A stretch of 64,000 nucleotides of DNA, taken from assembly GCA_900542275.1 (NCBI GenBank), contig UQMW01000005.1, forward strand, positions 1-64,000. The letters run 5' to 3'. The stretch is from an uncultured Collinsella sp. Its GTDB lineage: Bacteria > Actinomycetota > Coriobacteriia > Coriobacteriales > Coriobacteriaceae. Below are positions 1 through 7,793 of this stretch, piece after piece. The notes below the pieces were generated by a model, which was not told the origin of the DNA, did no database searches, and saw only the letters and a program-made list of their open reading frames with translations. A program made the position numbers and the translations under genes. Position 1 is the stretch's first letter. Every line of letters begins with the position of its first letter.

Positions 1-66
1 AACGTCTTGCTATCAAACGTGTACGTCAGCGCCCAAGTTCGACCTGTAAACTCACCGCTTCAAACA

Positions 67-281
67 TCTCAATCTGTAACAGGAGGAGCCGATTTTGGCG
101 CCTAGATGTTACAGATTGAGATTTTCTGCGGGACGGTTTTGGTTTGTCTCGATCTGTAACACGAAGGGCCGGTTTTGGCGGTCAGCTGTTACAAATCGAG
201 ATTTTCCATAGGACCATTTCTTCCTGTCTCGATCTGTAACAGCTAGGCCCAATTTCCATCCCCAGTTGTTACAGATCGAGA
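67..281. repeat. Array of three 55-bp palindromes, 80-bp period
   Basis: Three units lie at 67-121, 147-201 and 227-281. Each has 14-bp arms (consensus TCTCGATCTGTAAC and its reverse complement) around a 27-nt centre. The units are 55 bp, separated by 25-bp linkers, so the period is exactly 80 bp. Centres vary, but the linker core GGACGGTTTTGGTTTG recurs in array B at 2555-2689. The short open frames through the array are by-products of the repeat, not genes. Positions 1-66 and 282-400 show nothing else recognisable. A role as a REP/BIME-like element or transcript-end hairpin is inference. Confidence 0.9.
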
Positions 282-420
282 CATTTCGGCAGTCCCCTTG
301 CGCCATCCTATTCAAATACAACTATTTTGTTAGTCTTGGTTAACTTTTGAACCTAAAACGGGTATCCTTTGCGGCGTCAAGCAAACGGCACGCACACTGT
401 GCCAGATCAAGGAGGCCCCT

Positions 421-1194
421 ATGTCGCACCGAGCAGACCAACAGACGATGCAACTCGTCCTTATCCGTCACGGAGAATCCGAGTGGAACAAACTCAACCT
501 GTTCACCGGCTGGACCGATGTTGAGCTCACGGACACGGGCCGCGAAGAAGCCGCCGCAGGCGGTCGAGCCCTCAAAGAAGCCGGTTTCGACTTTGACGTC
601 TGCTACACTTCGCGCCTCAAGCGCGCGATCCACACCCTCAACATCGTGCTCGGCCAAATGGATCGCGAGTGGCTGCCCGTCATCAAATCCTGGAAGCTCA
701 ACGAGCGCCACTACGGAGCGTTGCAGGGTCTCAACAAGGCCGATGCCGCGGCAGAGCACGGCGACGAGCAGGTGCTCATCTGGCGCCGTTCCTTCGATGT
801 CTGCCCGCCGGCGCTCGAGCCGGGCGACAGTCGCGACCCCCACACCCAGGAGCAATACCGCGACGTCGCGCCCGATCAACTGCCCTATACCGAGTGCCTC
901 AAGGACACGATCGCCCGCGCCTGGCCCTATTTCGAAGACGAGATTCGCCCCCAGATGCTCGCCGGCAAGCGCGTACTCATCGCCGCGCACGGCAACTCCC
1001 TGCGCTCACTCGTCATGAAGCTCGAGCACCTCACGCCCGAGGAGATCCTCAAGGTCAACATCCCCACCGGCGTGCCGCTCGTCTACACCTTCGATACCGA
1101 TTTCAATGTCCTCGACAAGCGCTACATCGGCGACCCGGCGACCATCGCCGCCAAGATCGACGCCGTGGCCAATCAGGGCAAGGCGCGCAAGTAG
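421..1194 (+). CDS. gpmA: 2,3-bisphosphoglycerate-dependent phosphoglycerate mutase
   Basis: Interconverts 3- and 2-phosphoglycerate in glycolysis and gluconeogenesis in the cytoplasm. The 257-residue protein has the histidine-phosphatase signature LIRHGESEWN, with the phosphorylated His at residue 17, the NERHYGALQG segment near residue 95 with the catalytic Glu, and the second His in AAHGNS near residue 190. It is full length for the dPGM family. The ATG at 421 has a good Shine-Dalgarno (AAGGAGG at about 409-415). An internal ATG at residue 10 would give a more typical N-terminus but lacks as good a site. The gene is followed 75 bp later by mntH in the same direction, and both sit between two palindrome arrays. 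Confidence 0.96.
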   Translation: MSHRADQQTMQLVLIRHGESEWNKLNLFTGWTDVELTDTGREEAAAGGRALKEAGFDFDVCYTSRLKRAIHTLNIVLGQMDREWLPVIKSWKLNERHYGALQGLNKADAAAEHGDEQVLIWRRSFDVCPPALEPGDSRDPHTQEQYRDVAPDQLPYTECLKDTIARAWPYFEDEIRPQMLAGKRVLIAAHGNSLRSLVMKLEHLTPEEILKVNIPTGVPLVYTFDTDFNVLDKRYIGDPATIAAKIDAVANQGKARK

Positions 1195-1269
1195 CCCAAA
1201 CCTAAACCCAGAGCGTGGCGCCGCGCAACCCAAGTGCAGCGCCACGCCACCCCAACGTAGGAACCAGCC

Positions 1270-2526
1270 ATGCTCAACCATCTCAAACAACACTTTGGCT
1301 CGCACCGCACCGGAGGCCACGGAGGTCTAGACATTGCGCGGCATATCGGCCCCGGGCTGCTCGTGACCGTCGGCTTTATCGACCCGGGCAACTGGGCCTC
1401 CAATATGGCCGCGGGCTCGCAGTTTGGCTACGCGCTGCTGTGGATCGTCACGCTGTCCACGATTATGCTCATTGCGCTGCAGCACAACGCGGCACACCTG
1501 GGTATCGCCACGGGCGCCTGTCTTGCCGAGGCCACGACCCGCTTTCTCCCCCGCATCGTGGGACGCGCGGTGCTCGGCAGCGCCTATCTCGCGACCATCG
1601 CCACCACCATGGCCGAAGTCCTGGGCGGCGCGATTGCCCTTCAAATGCTCTTTGGGCTACCCGTGCGCGCGGGCTGCGTCATCGTGGCGGCAGTATCGAT
1701 GGCGATGCTCATGACCAACTCCTACAAGCGTGCCGAACGCTGGATCATCGCCTTCGTAGGCGTGGTAGGACTCTCGTTTTTGGCCGAGCTTGCGCTGGTC
1801 AAGGTCGACTGGCCGCAGGCCGCCGCAAGCTGGATCACACCCAGTATGCCCACTGGCTCTGCCGCGATTATCGTGAGTGTCCTGGGTGCGGTCGTTATGC
1901 CCCACAACCTCTTCCTGCACTCCGAGGTCATCCAATCCATGCACTTCGAAGGCCAAGGCGAGCGGGTTATCGAAGAACGCCTTCGCTACGAGCTCTTCGA
2001 CACGCTCTTTTCGATGGGCGTGGGCTGGGCAATCAACTCGGCCATGGTCATCCTGGCCGCAACGACCTTCTTTGTGCACGGCATGGTCGTAGACGACCTC
2101 ACCGTCGCAGCGGCCACGCTCTCCCCCATCTTGGGCCCGGCGAGCTCGGCCATCTTTGCGGTAGCGCTGCTGTTCGCGGGATTATCGAGCAGCGTGACAG
2201 CGGGCATGGCGGCGGGAACCATCACTGCAGGCATGTTCGACGAGGAATACGACATCCACGACCGACATTCCTCGGTCGGGGTGGCGGCCTGTTTCGCCGG
2301 CGCAGTGGCGGCGTGCCTGGTCGTCCCAAATCCTTTTGAAGGTCTCATCTGGAGCCAGGCACTGCTGTCGCTTCAGCTGCCGATTACGGTCTTTGTGCTC
2401 ATACGACTCACCAGTTCACGCCGCGTCATGGGCAAATATGCCAATTCGCGCCCGCTCAACGCGCTGCTCGTAGGGATCGGTGCCATCGTGACGATTCTCG
2501 ATGTCGTGTTGTTGACAGGGATGTAA
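1270..2526 (+). CDS. mntH: NRAMP-family Mn2+/Fe2+ transporter
   Basis: Proton-coupled divalent metal importer of the inner membrane. The 418-residue protein is hydrophobic, with about eleven predicted membrane spans. It carries both NRAMP metal-site motifs: DPGN in TM1 (residues 38-41) and A-x-x-M-P-H in TM6 (Met about 210), which favours manganese or iron as substrate. Length is normal for the family. It lies 75 bp downstream of gpmA on the same strand; because many dPGM-type enzymes do not need Mn, the pairing may be positional only. No Mn riboswitch or obvious metal-regulator operator was seen in the short gap. The ATG at 1270 follows a weak purine-rich stretch. Confidence 0.95.
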   Translation: MLNHLKQHFGSHRTGGHGGLDIARHIGPGLLVTVGFIDPGNWASNMAAGSQFGYALLWIVTLSTIMLIALQHNAAHLGIATGACLAEATTRFLPRIVGRAVLGSAYLATIATTMAEVLGGAIALQMLFGLPVRAGCVIVAAVSMAMLMTNSYKRAERWIIAFVGVVGLSFLAELALVKVDWPQAAASWITPSMPTGSAAIIVSVLGAVVMPHNLFLHSEVIQSMHFEGQGERVIEERLRYELFDTLFSMGVGWAINSAMVILAATTFFVHGMVVDDLTVAAATLSPILGPASSAIFAVALLFAGLSSSVTAGMAAGTITAGMFDEEYDIHDRHSSVGVAACFAGAVAACLVVPNPFEGLIWSQALLSLQLPITVFVLIRLTSSRRVMGKYANSRPLNALLVGIGAIVTILDVVLLTGM

Positions 2527-2554
2527 TGGGGCGGGGCACCTACCCAGGCAAACG

Positions 2555-2689
2555 TCTTGATCTGTAACATCTAGACCCGCTTTCGATGTCTAGATGTTAC
2601 AGATCGAGATCTTCTGCCGGACGGTTTTGGTTTGTCTCGATATGTAACAAGTGGGCCCAATTTCCACCGTTAGATGTTACAGATTGAGA
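2555..2689. repeat. Second palindrome array, two 55-bp units, 80-bp period
   Basis: Units at 2555-2609 and 2635-2689 match array A in arm sequence, unit size, linker and 80-bp period. The first unit has its symmetry extended to about 21 bp per arm (ATCTAGA against TCTAGAT inside the common arms), so it could form a very stable hairpin. The array begins 29 bp after the mntH stop. The centre GCCCAATTTCCA is shared with the third unit of array A. The rest of 2690-2760 shows nothing recognisable. Confidence 0.9.
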
Positions 2690-2760
2690 CAAAAGGTCGG
2701 CCGGACTCACAACAGGCAGGATCGGCTAACAGCAGCCGTGATCCCTTAGGGACGGAAGAA

Positions 2761-2794
2761 AAGGGCCCCGGCCGAGAATTCGACCGGGGCCCTT
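2761..2794 (-). terminator. Intrinsic terminator after rubredoxin gene
   Basis: An 11-bp GC-rich stem (AAGGGCCCCGG / CCGGGGCCCTT) with a 12-nt loop is followed on the minus strand by TTTTCTT. It lies about 40 bp beyond the rubredoxin stop and would end the flavin reductase-rubredoxin transcript. Confidence 0.85.
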
Positions 2795-2834
2795 GGACAG
2801 AGCTATGTATTGCTGCAAGTCGTGTGCCTGCGAG

Positions 2835-2978
2835 CTACTCCTCGACGAGCTCAAACTGATCGGGACCGACGCCGCACACCGGGCACACATAATCCTCGGG
2901 CAGCTCGGGCGTATCGACCTCAACCTCGTAACCGCAAACGACGCACACGAACTTATACGTCTTCTTCTCCTCAGCCAT
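2835..2978 (-). CDS. Small rubredoxin-like iron protein
   Basis: A 47-residue cytoplasmic electron carrier with one Fe(Cys)4 site. Two CxxCG motifs are visible, Cys12/15 (CVVCGY) and Cys32/35 (CPVCG), followed by DQFELV, typical of the rubredoxin fold. The 16-residue gap between the pairs is shorter than in classical rubredoxins and closer to the C-terminal domain of rubrerythrins. The start is taken at 2978, not the upstream in-frame ATG at 3017, because GAGGAG lies 7 nt before it. It is 89 bp downstream of a flavin reductase-like gene on the same strand, suggesting an electron-transfer pair for oxygen or peroxide detoxification (inferred). Confidence 0.9.
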   Translation of the reverse strand: MAEEKKTYKFVCVVCGYEVEVDTPELPEDYVCPVCGVGPDQFELVEE

Positions 2979-3067
2979 GATGTTCTCCTCTCGAACGTGA
3001 CTGGTGATGTACTTCATTTATCAGTATAGATTCTCAATAATATAATGCAAGTATTTTTAAAACATTT

Positions 3068-3571
3068 CTAGCCTTGATACGAGGACGCCTTCGGAGGCGT
3101 CTTGCCCTTCAGGACCTTATGGTAGTAATCGTAGGTGAGCGGCGTCTCGTCACTCAAGCGCTCGGCATCCTCGACCTCGCCGATAAACAGTAGATGCGTG
3201 CCAACATCCACAGTGTCGATCAAATGGCAGCTAAACAGGGCCGCCGCGTGCTCGGGCACATAGGGCATGCCCAGAGCCGTCTCGCGGGTCTCGTATTTGG
3301 CAAACTTGTCATAATCGCTGCTGGTGCGGAACCCAAAGTTACCGATGTAGAGCATATCGGCGGTCTGATCGATCACGGTCAGCGCGAACGCTTTGGCCGA
3401 AGCGATGACGCCCGAGGTGACGTTGTCCTTGTTCACGGCAACCGAAATGCGCGGCGGCATGGACGTCACCTGCACCGCAGTGTTGATGACGCAGCCGGCG
3501 CGCAGCCCGTCTGCCGCGGCGCTCACCACGTACAGACCGCTCGGCATGGTAAAGAACGCAGTTTTGTCCAT
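3068..3571 (-). CDS. Flavin reductase-like FMN-binding protein
   Basis: A 167-residue protein of the flavin reductase-like, FMN-binding split-barrel family. The N-terminal TMPSGLYVVSA segment, then NTAVQVTSMPPRISVAVNK and the SxxF/LxxIDQ-type core are characteristic. Such proteins pass electrons between flavin and rubredoxin in anaerobes. The open frame continues upstream into an intergenic palindrome, but the ATG at 3571 has GGGGAGTG before it and begins at the conserved domain, so the longer version is rejected. A rubredoxin-like gene follows. In the upstream gap a TATACT box and a partly symmetric GACACATATGTC lie near 3660-3685, possible promoter elements. The exact substrate is unknown. 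Confidence 0.85.
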   Translation of the reverse strand: MDKTAFFTMPSGLYVVSAAADGLRAGCVINTAVQVTSMPPRISVAVNKDNVTSGVIASAKAFALTVIDQTADMLYIGNFGFRTSSDYDKFAKYETRETALGMPYVPEHAAALFSCHLIDTVDVGTHLLFIGEVEDAERLSDETPLTYDYYHKVLKGKTPPKASSYQG

Positions 3572-3701
3572 AACAATCACTCCCCTAACCCGGGTTGGAA
3601 CCTCATGGATGTATGTACCCACAAAAAAGGCGGCGCCCACAACGGACACCACCTTTGAGACATATGTGTCAAAACAGTATAAGCAAGATGAGACGCCCGC
3701 A

Positions 3702-3766
3702 GTTGCGGTGAAATAAGGACTGAATAGCCCCTCAAACAGGCAAAACAGTCCGTATTCCACCGTAAC
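3702..3766. repeat. 65-bp palindrome, copy 1 of 3
   Basis: Outer arms are GTTGCGGTGAAATA and (imperfect) GTATTCCACCGTAAC, inner arms GGACTG / CAGTCC. The same element occurs at 57144-57208 and 59916-59979. It starts 13 bp beyond the smpB stop on the minus strand, so it could form a transcript-end hairpin. Confidence 0.9.
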
Positions 3767-3779
3767 TTATACAGAACGC

Positions 3780-4250
3780 CTAGCGATTGCGCTCCTTGAG
3801 GGCGCGGTCGATCTCGCGCTGGACATCGCGCTTGGCCATATCCTCGCGCTTGTCGTAAAGCTTCTTGCCGCGGCCTAGGCCCAGCAGCAGCTTTACGCGG
3901 CCGTCGGTATTAAAGTAGAGCTCCAGCGGCACCAGCGCATAGCCGCGGTTGCGAAGTTTGCCGTCAAGAAAGTCGATCTCCTTGCGGTGCAGCAGCAGAC
4001 GGCGCCGACGGTCGGGATCGCGATTCCACACGCCACCATGGCTATAAGGGTGGATATGCAGGCCGACGAGCCAGCACTCCCCGCCACGAATCAGTGCGAA
4101 GGTATCGGTAATCTGGCACGCGCGCTCGCGAATCGACTTGACCTCGGTACCGCTCAGCTCAATACCGCACTCAAACGTCTCATCGATAAAGTACTCGTGA
4201 TGTGCCGAGCGATTCTTGGAAATGAGCTTGCGCTCGCGCTTACTGGGCAT
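3780..4250 (-). CDS. smpB: SsrA-binding protein SmpB
   Basis: Partner of tmRNA in trans-translation: binds tmRNA and fits it into stalled ribosomes. The 156-residue protein shows the family landmarks: NRSAHHEYFIDETFECGI near the N-terminus, LSGTEVKSIR, the HIHPYSHGGVWNRDP loop, RKLLLH-like RRRLLLHRKEI and the basic C-terminal tail. The start at 4250 has AAGGAGG 9 nt upstream and the normal family N-terminus; a longer open frame to 4391 is rejected. It overlaps the end of the upstream TPR gene by 11 bp, so the two are likely translationally coupled. tmRNA itself is not visible in this window. Confidence 0.96.
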   Translation of the reverse strand: MPSKRERKLISKNRSAHHEYFIDETFECGIELSGTEVKSIRERACQITDTFALIRGGECWLVGLHIHPYSHGGVWNRDPDRRRRLLLHRKEIDFLDGKLRNRGYALVPLELYFNTDGRVKLLLGLGRGKKLYDKREDMAKRDVQREIDRALKERNR

Positions 4251-5157
4251 CGCCGGCCTCCTTGGCGCCATCGGCGTTTGAGCCCGCAGCCTCGCGCTTT
4301 GCCTTGCGCTCGGCGTTAAGCTCGGCATCACTCTCGCGCACCAGCTTGATAATCGCCGCGCACGCCTCTTCGCCCACCAGGTCGCGGGCACGGACCGTCA
4401 GGCGCGTAGCCTCCTGCTTGTCGCCGTCGCTCGCAGCGTCGGTCGCACACATGATCAGGCAGATGGCGATCTCGGCCGAAGGCGAGGTCGGCACGCCCTG
4501 CAGGGCGAGCTCACCCATCACATGGTCGTCACTCTCGTCCGCGGCATCCGGATAGGTGGTATGGATCTTGTTGAGCAGGCGCGTCGTATGCGCATCATTG
4601 GGCGCCAGGCGCAGCGCCAGACGCGCGCAGCCCACGGCAGCCGAAATGTTCTCGGTCTCGGGCTCCAAGAAGTACTGACCCAAGTTGGTGTAGGCGCGTG
4701 CGGCGCACTTACCGTCGCTCGCGCGCTCCAGCACCGAGAACGAGAGCGATGCCCACTCCTGCTTGTCCTCGAGCGCGCGGAACAGCTCGGCCAAGTCCAA
4801 GCGATAGTTGCAGTTCATGGGATCCCAACGCACGGCCTGCATCAGGGCATTCCGAGCACTCACATAATCCTGCTGGCGAATGTAGGCAAACGCCATGTCG
4901 GAGTACAGGCGGTCAAAGGGAACCTCGACCTGCACCAGCTCGCGCGGATCCTTCTCCACGCGGCGATAGGCCAGGCGCTCAAACTTGCTGTCGAAGCTAA
5001 AGTACTGGCGCTTCTCCTCCGTCTTGCACTCAGCGTCGATATACTCCTCGGCGAGCTCCACCAGACGCTCAAGCAGCGGCGTCGCCGTAGCCAGGTCGCC
5101 CTGCGCCAGATAGTTCTCGGCATACGTGATGTCTTCCAAGCTGATAGGCAGGTCCAT
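4240..5157 (-). CDS. TPR-repeat protein of unknown function
   Basis: A 305-residue cytoplasmic protein made mostly of alpha-helical repeats. TPR-like helices are visible at about 10-40 (AENYLAQGDLATATPLLERL), 85-125 (YSDMAFAYIRQQDYVSARNA) and 150-200 (TNLGQYFLEP..ALRLAPNDA). The C-terminal 30 residues are charged and Ala-rich. No catalytic motif or signal peptide is seen. GAGGAG precedes the ATG at 5157. It overlaps smpB, so a link to translation quality control is possible from context only. The function is not known. Confidence 0.75.
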   Translation of the reverse strand: MDLPISLEDITYAENYLAQGDLATATPLLERLVELAEEYIDAECKTEEKRQYFSFDSKFERLAYRRVEKDPRELVQVEVPFDRLYSDMAFAYIRQQDYVSARNALMQAVRWDPMNCNYRLDLAELFRALEDKQEWASLSFSVLERASDGKCAARAYTNLGQYFLEPETENISAAVGCARLALRLAPNDAHTTRLLNKIHTTYPDAADESDDHVMGELALQGVPTSPSAEIAICLIMCATDAASDGDKQEATRLTVRARDLVGEEACAAIIKLVRESDAELNAERKAKREAAGSNADGAKEAGDAQ

Positions 5158-5216
5158 GACAACTCCTCGGTCCGGGCGGCAGACTCAACGCGCGCCTTAA
5201 ATATCGGTCAATACAC

Positions 5217-5244
5217 AAAACCCGGGTCTCTTACGAGGCCCGGG
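5217..5244 (-). terminator. Intrinsic terminator after the tRNA pair
   Basis: On the minus strand a CCCGGG..CCCGGG stem with a TCGTAAGA-type loop runs into TTTTG. It lies 11 bp beyond tRNA-Glu and would end a tRNA-Gln/tRNA-Glu transcript. Confidence 0.8.
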
Positions 5245-5254
5245 CGTTCAATTT

Positions 5255-5331
5255 TGGTAGCCCGTACCAGATTCGAACTGGTGATCTCCGCCTTGAGAGG
5301 GCGGCGTCCTAAACCGCTAGACGAACGGGCC
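5255..5331 (-). tRNA. tRNA-Glu (anticodon CTC)
   Basis: The minus strand folds into a full cloverleaf: acceptor GGCCCGT/ACGGGCT, D arm GTCT..GGAC, anticodon stem CCGCC/GGCGG with loop CTCTCAA (anticodon CTC, reads GAG), T arm ACCAG TTCGAAT CTGGT, and a genome-encoded CCA end at 5255-5257. It is 17 bp downstream of tRNA-Gln on the same strand. Confidence 0.96.
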
Positions 5332-5348
5332 ATATGTAGCAAATGCAA

Positions 5349-5422
5349 TGGCTGGGATGGAGGGAGTCGAACCCCCATTGACGGAACCAGAATCCGCTGT
5401 CCTGCCATTAGACGACATCCCA
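5349..5422 (-). tRNA. tRNA-Gln (anticodon CTG)
   Basis: The minus strand gives acceptor TGGGATG paired with CATCCCA, D arm GTCT..GGAC, anticodon stem GCGGA/TCCGT with loop TTCTGGT (anticodon CTG, reads CAG), T loop TTCGACT, and an encoded CCA at 5349-5351. It is the first gene of a two-tRNA unit. The 266 bp upstream (5423-5688) hold nothing else recognisable. Confidence 0.96.
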
Positions 5423-5688
5423 ATGACTGCATCGCTGCGCTCGGCTGTGCCTTTGCGCAAGAAAGAAATATACGGGAAGTCCGGCCGTGACGCAAGCCCC
5501 AATTTTGACTTTTTTGAAATTCAGTCAAATACGGCCAACACGTGAAGGACCTGTGAAGTCGACCGCTGCACACGAAGGGCAAAACGCCGCGAGCGGTAGC
5601 CGTCAACCGTTGGCAGATTCTACCGCGAAAACGATAGCACCAGGCAACACAATCGAAGTATCAATGATCACGTAGATATCGAGGCGCC

Positions 5689-6099
5689 ATGGACGAAGAG
5701 CTTGATTACCTATGGGAGACCCTGGGCCTCGAGATCACTGCTGACCTTTGGCCCGAACGGGACAAAATCCATCCCACTCTGCGCCCCGCCATCACGGTGA
5801 TGCAGGCAAAATACCGCCGTGCATCCTTTTTGATCATGCGGATGTCATGGCACGCGGGACTCCCCGACCTTAAGCGAATCCAGGCAAGCCTCGTCGAGCT
5901 GTCCGGTATGCCGACTGTCATATCCGAGGCGCACCTGGAGCAGCGACAGCGCGAGCGACTGCAACAGCAGCGGATTCCCTTTATCTGCCCCGGTGTTCAG
6001 GCATATCTGCCCTTTATGGACGAGGAGTACTGGAGCGGCAAGCCCAACAAGCACGTAAAGGTCTACGATCCGCACGAATGGGCACAGCTCGAGGATTGA
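5689..6099 (+). CDS. Conserved-looking protein of unknown function, 136 aa
   Basis: I do not recognise a named family with confidence. The protein is soluble, acidic to neutral and mostly helical in its first half. A segment IPFICPGVQAYLPF near residues 97-110 resembles a beta strand-loop motif seen in some MarR-like or otherwise uncharacterised winged-helix proteins, so a DNA-binding role is possible but unproven. CGAGG lies 7 nt before the ATG at 5689. It stands alone between divergently placed tRNAs and a convergent ArsC-like gene, with no operon partner to suggest its job. Confidence 0.6.
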   Translation: MDEELDYLWETLGLEITADLWPERDKIHPTLRPAITVMQAKYRRASFLIMRMSWHAGLPDLKRIQASLVELSGMPTVISEAHLEQRQRERLQQQRIPFICPGVQAYLPFMDEEYWSGKPNKHVKVYDPHEWAQLED

Positions 6100-6171
6100 G
6101 CCGAGCGAGCCCGCCGATGGAAAACACGTCCCACCCTGAGCACTCAAAACGGGTCGCACTTTCCGCAGCCG

Positions 6172-6531
6172 CTACAGCAACGCCTCGACCCAAGCCGATT
6201 CCCTAAAGCCGGGAATCGCAAAGTCGTCGCCCACCAACAGCGGACGCTTAACCAGCATGCCGTCGGTCGCCAACAGCTCGTAGCACTCCCGATCCGTCAT
6301 GCCCGCATCTAGACGCGCCTTCAGGCCCAGCTCTCGATATTTCATGCCCGACGAATTAAAGAAGCGCCGCACCGGCAGTCCCGAACGAGCAATCCAGGTC
6401 GCAAGCTCATCAGCCGTGGGATTGTCCAAAACGATATCGCGGTCGATATACTCTACCCCGTGTTCGTCCAGCCATGCCTTGGCCTTCTTACAGGTCGAGC
6501 ACTTGGGATATTCAACAAACAGTACGGTCAT
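6172..6531 (-). CDS. ArsC/Spx-family thioredoxin-fold protein
   Basis: A 119-residue protein of the ArsC/YffB/Spx superfamily. The N-terminal YPKCSTCKKAKAWL motif gives a redox CxxC at residues 11 and 14. The mid-section VRRFFNSSGMKYRELGL and the C-terminal LVKRPLLVGDDFAIPGF are hallmark ArsC-family segments. A reductase or a stress regulator are both possible; no ars operon is nearby, so arsenate reduction is not supported by context. The start at 6531 has GGAGG 8 nt upstream; the longer frame to 6570 is rejected. It is downstream of the mupG gene by sequence order but separated by about 90 bp. Confidence 0.85.
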   Translation of the reverse strand: MTVLFVEYPKCSTCKKAKAWLDEHGVEYIDRDIVLDNPTADELATWIARSGLPVRRFFNSSGMKYRELGLKARLDAGMTDRECYELLATDGMLVKRPLLVGDDFAIPGFRESAWVEALL

Positions 6532-6623
6532 GGGAATCCTCCGAATATAGATCGGCCAACGCAGGCACACGCCACACGAGGCGCCTTCGCATGATGGGCC
6601 AATTGTAGCCCACGGGTCACACG

Positions 6624-7676
6624 CTAAACGAACCGTACCCCGAATCCGCGTTTGATGAACGGCAGCAGCTCCATTGCCTCGGGCGTGATATGGCCCGCAA
6701 CGTTCATGCGCTCGTCACTGGGAAGATCGACCCGCGCAATCTCAAGCTCGCCTTCGTAGCGCCCATAGCCGCTATTGCTCACAGCGATCGACCCCGTCTT
6801 TCGTGACAGGCCGGCACCGGCATCCATCGGCACGGAATCCGGCTTAAGCGTCGTACGCGACTCCTGAGACCTAAAGATGAGGGTGCTCGAATCGGGTCGG
6901 TCGTGATGAATCTGCCCACGTACATAGGCATAACCGGGCTCAAGCTCGCATTGCAGGTCCACGTATCCGGCGGAAACATGAGCAAACTGCGTCCAGCCCG
7001 CATCGGAAAGATCGGGGTCGCCGACCAACACAATGTCGCAATCGGCGCCATGTGCAAGCTCAAGCATATTGAGGGCAACCTTTGACGCGCGACCGCGCTG
7101 CGTCTCGACCGTCGGCAGTCCCTCGAATACCGGCCCGCGAACGTTGGCATCGCCCGGCACAAAAGCCATGATTTCGAATCCAAGCGCCGCAAGACGAAGA
7201 TTCACCCGAGCAATGTCCTCCAGAGCTAAACCGGTATAAGGCTTGGGGTAAAAATTGTGGCAGGCGGCAAAACGAGTCACATCGGCACCGGCCTCACGCC
7301 ACGATGCGATTTCATCAGAACTCACCGTCGATGCATTGACCACAATGCGAAATACACCGGACAGCTCCGCGACCCGCCGGGCGCTAAAGCCATAGTCCAA
7401 ACGAAGGTATTCCAACCCCAGATCGCGAAGGTCCTCGATGCGCTCAAGCCCGAGCAAATCGCACGTGCGCGGCCCCACATCGGCAATGAGCGCAATGCCG
7501 CGGGCGGAAAGCAGCGACAGCACATGACGGACCTTATCGGTATACGCCGCTCCCCCATCCTCGGGAATATGCAGCGAGGTGAACGCATAGCGCGCACCCG
7601 CCGCGGCACCGTGTTCAATCGTCCGCTCAATATCCTGCAGAGGGTTGGAAAGATAAATCGAAATACCCGTTTTCAC
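6624..7676 (-). CDS. mupG: MupG-like 6-phospho-N-acetylmuramidase (DUF871)
   Basis: Likely splits MurNAc-6-phosphate-sugar disaccharides, as known for MupG of Staphylococcus aureus, releasing MurNAc-6P for MurQ. The 350-residue protein has the family's TIM-barrel N-terminal part (ISIYLSN, TSLHIPED, IADVGPRT, LRLDYGF, VNASTV, CHNFYPKPYTGL) and the smaller C-terminal beta domain (GYARYEGELEI-like segment near 300). It starts with GTG at 7676, with AAGGAG 9 nt before. It is the last gene of murR-murQ-murP-mupG, but a hairpin with a T-run lies between murP and mupG, so its expression may be reduced relative to the genes before it. Confidence 0.88.
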   Translation of the reverse strand: MKTGISIYLSNPLQDIERTIEHGAAAGARYAFTSLHIPEDGGAAYTDKVRHVLSLLSARGIALIADVGPRTCDLLGLERIEDLRDLGLEYLRLDYGFSARRVAELSGVFRIVVNASTVSSDEIASWREAGADVTRFAACHNFYPKPYTGLALEDIARVNLRLAALGFEIMAFVPGDANVRGPVFEGLPTVETQRGRASKVALNMLELAHGADCDIVLVGDPDLSDAGWTQFAHVSAGYVDLQCELEPGYAYVRGQIHHDRPDSSTLIFRSQESRTTLKPDSVPMDAGAGLSRKTGSIAVSNSGYGRYEGELEIARVDLPSDERMNVAGHITPEAMELLPFIKRGFGVRFV

Positions 7677-7692
7677 GCTTCAACACTCCTTT

Positions 7693-7726
7693 AAAAAAGG
7701 CCGGCGGAGCAGTTAGCCCCGCCGGC
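7693..7726 (-). terminator. Internal terminator-like hairpin between murP and mupG
   Basis: On the minus strand an 8-bp perfect stem GCCGGCGG/CCGCCGGC with an 11-nt loop is followed by CCTTTTTT. The mupG ribosome site (AAAGGAG) begins directly after the T-run. It would give partial termination within the mur operon, or a separate 5' end for mupG. Confidence 0.75.
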
Positions 7727-7793
7727 ACAACCATAGCATCAAGAAATCTGCCGCGCGCCGCGAGCCCTGAGCAACACGGCTCGCGATATCAAA

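Noticed and set aside
67..281. A possible CRISPR array
   Set aside because: The repeated unit is itself a 55-bp palindrome with a 25-bp partly conserved linker, only three units are present and no cas gene is near.
109..321. A 70-residue minus-strand protein
   Set aside because: The frame is simply the palindrome array read through; it has no ribosome site and repeats with the array.
3572..3760. An N-terminal extension of the flavin reductase
   Set aside because: The extra residues are encoded by the 65-bp palindrome and the gap; similar translations appear at the other palindrome copies. The ATG at 3571 has the ribosome site.
5255..5422. tRNA genes as the attachment site of the 24.9-32.6 kb island
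   Set aside because: The island's 64-bp repeats have no tRNA sequence, and the tRNAs are 19 kb away.
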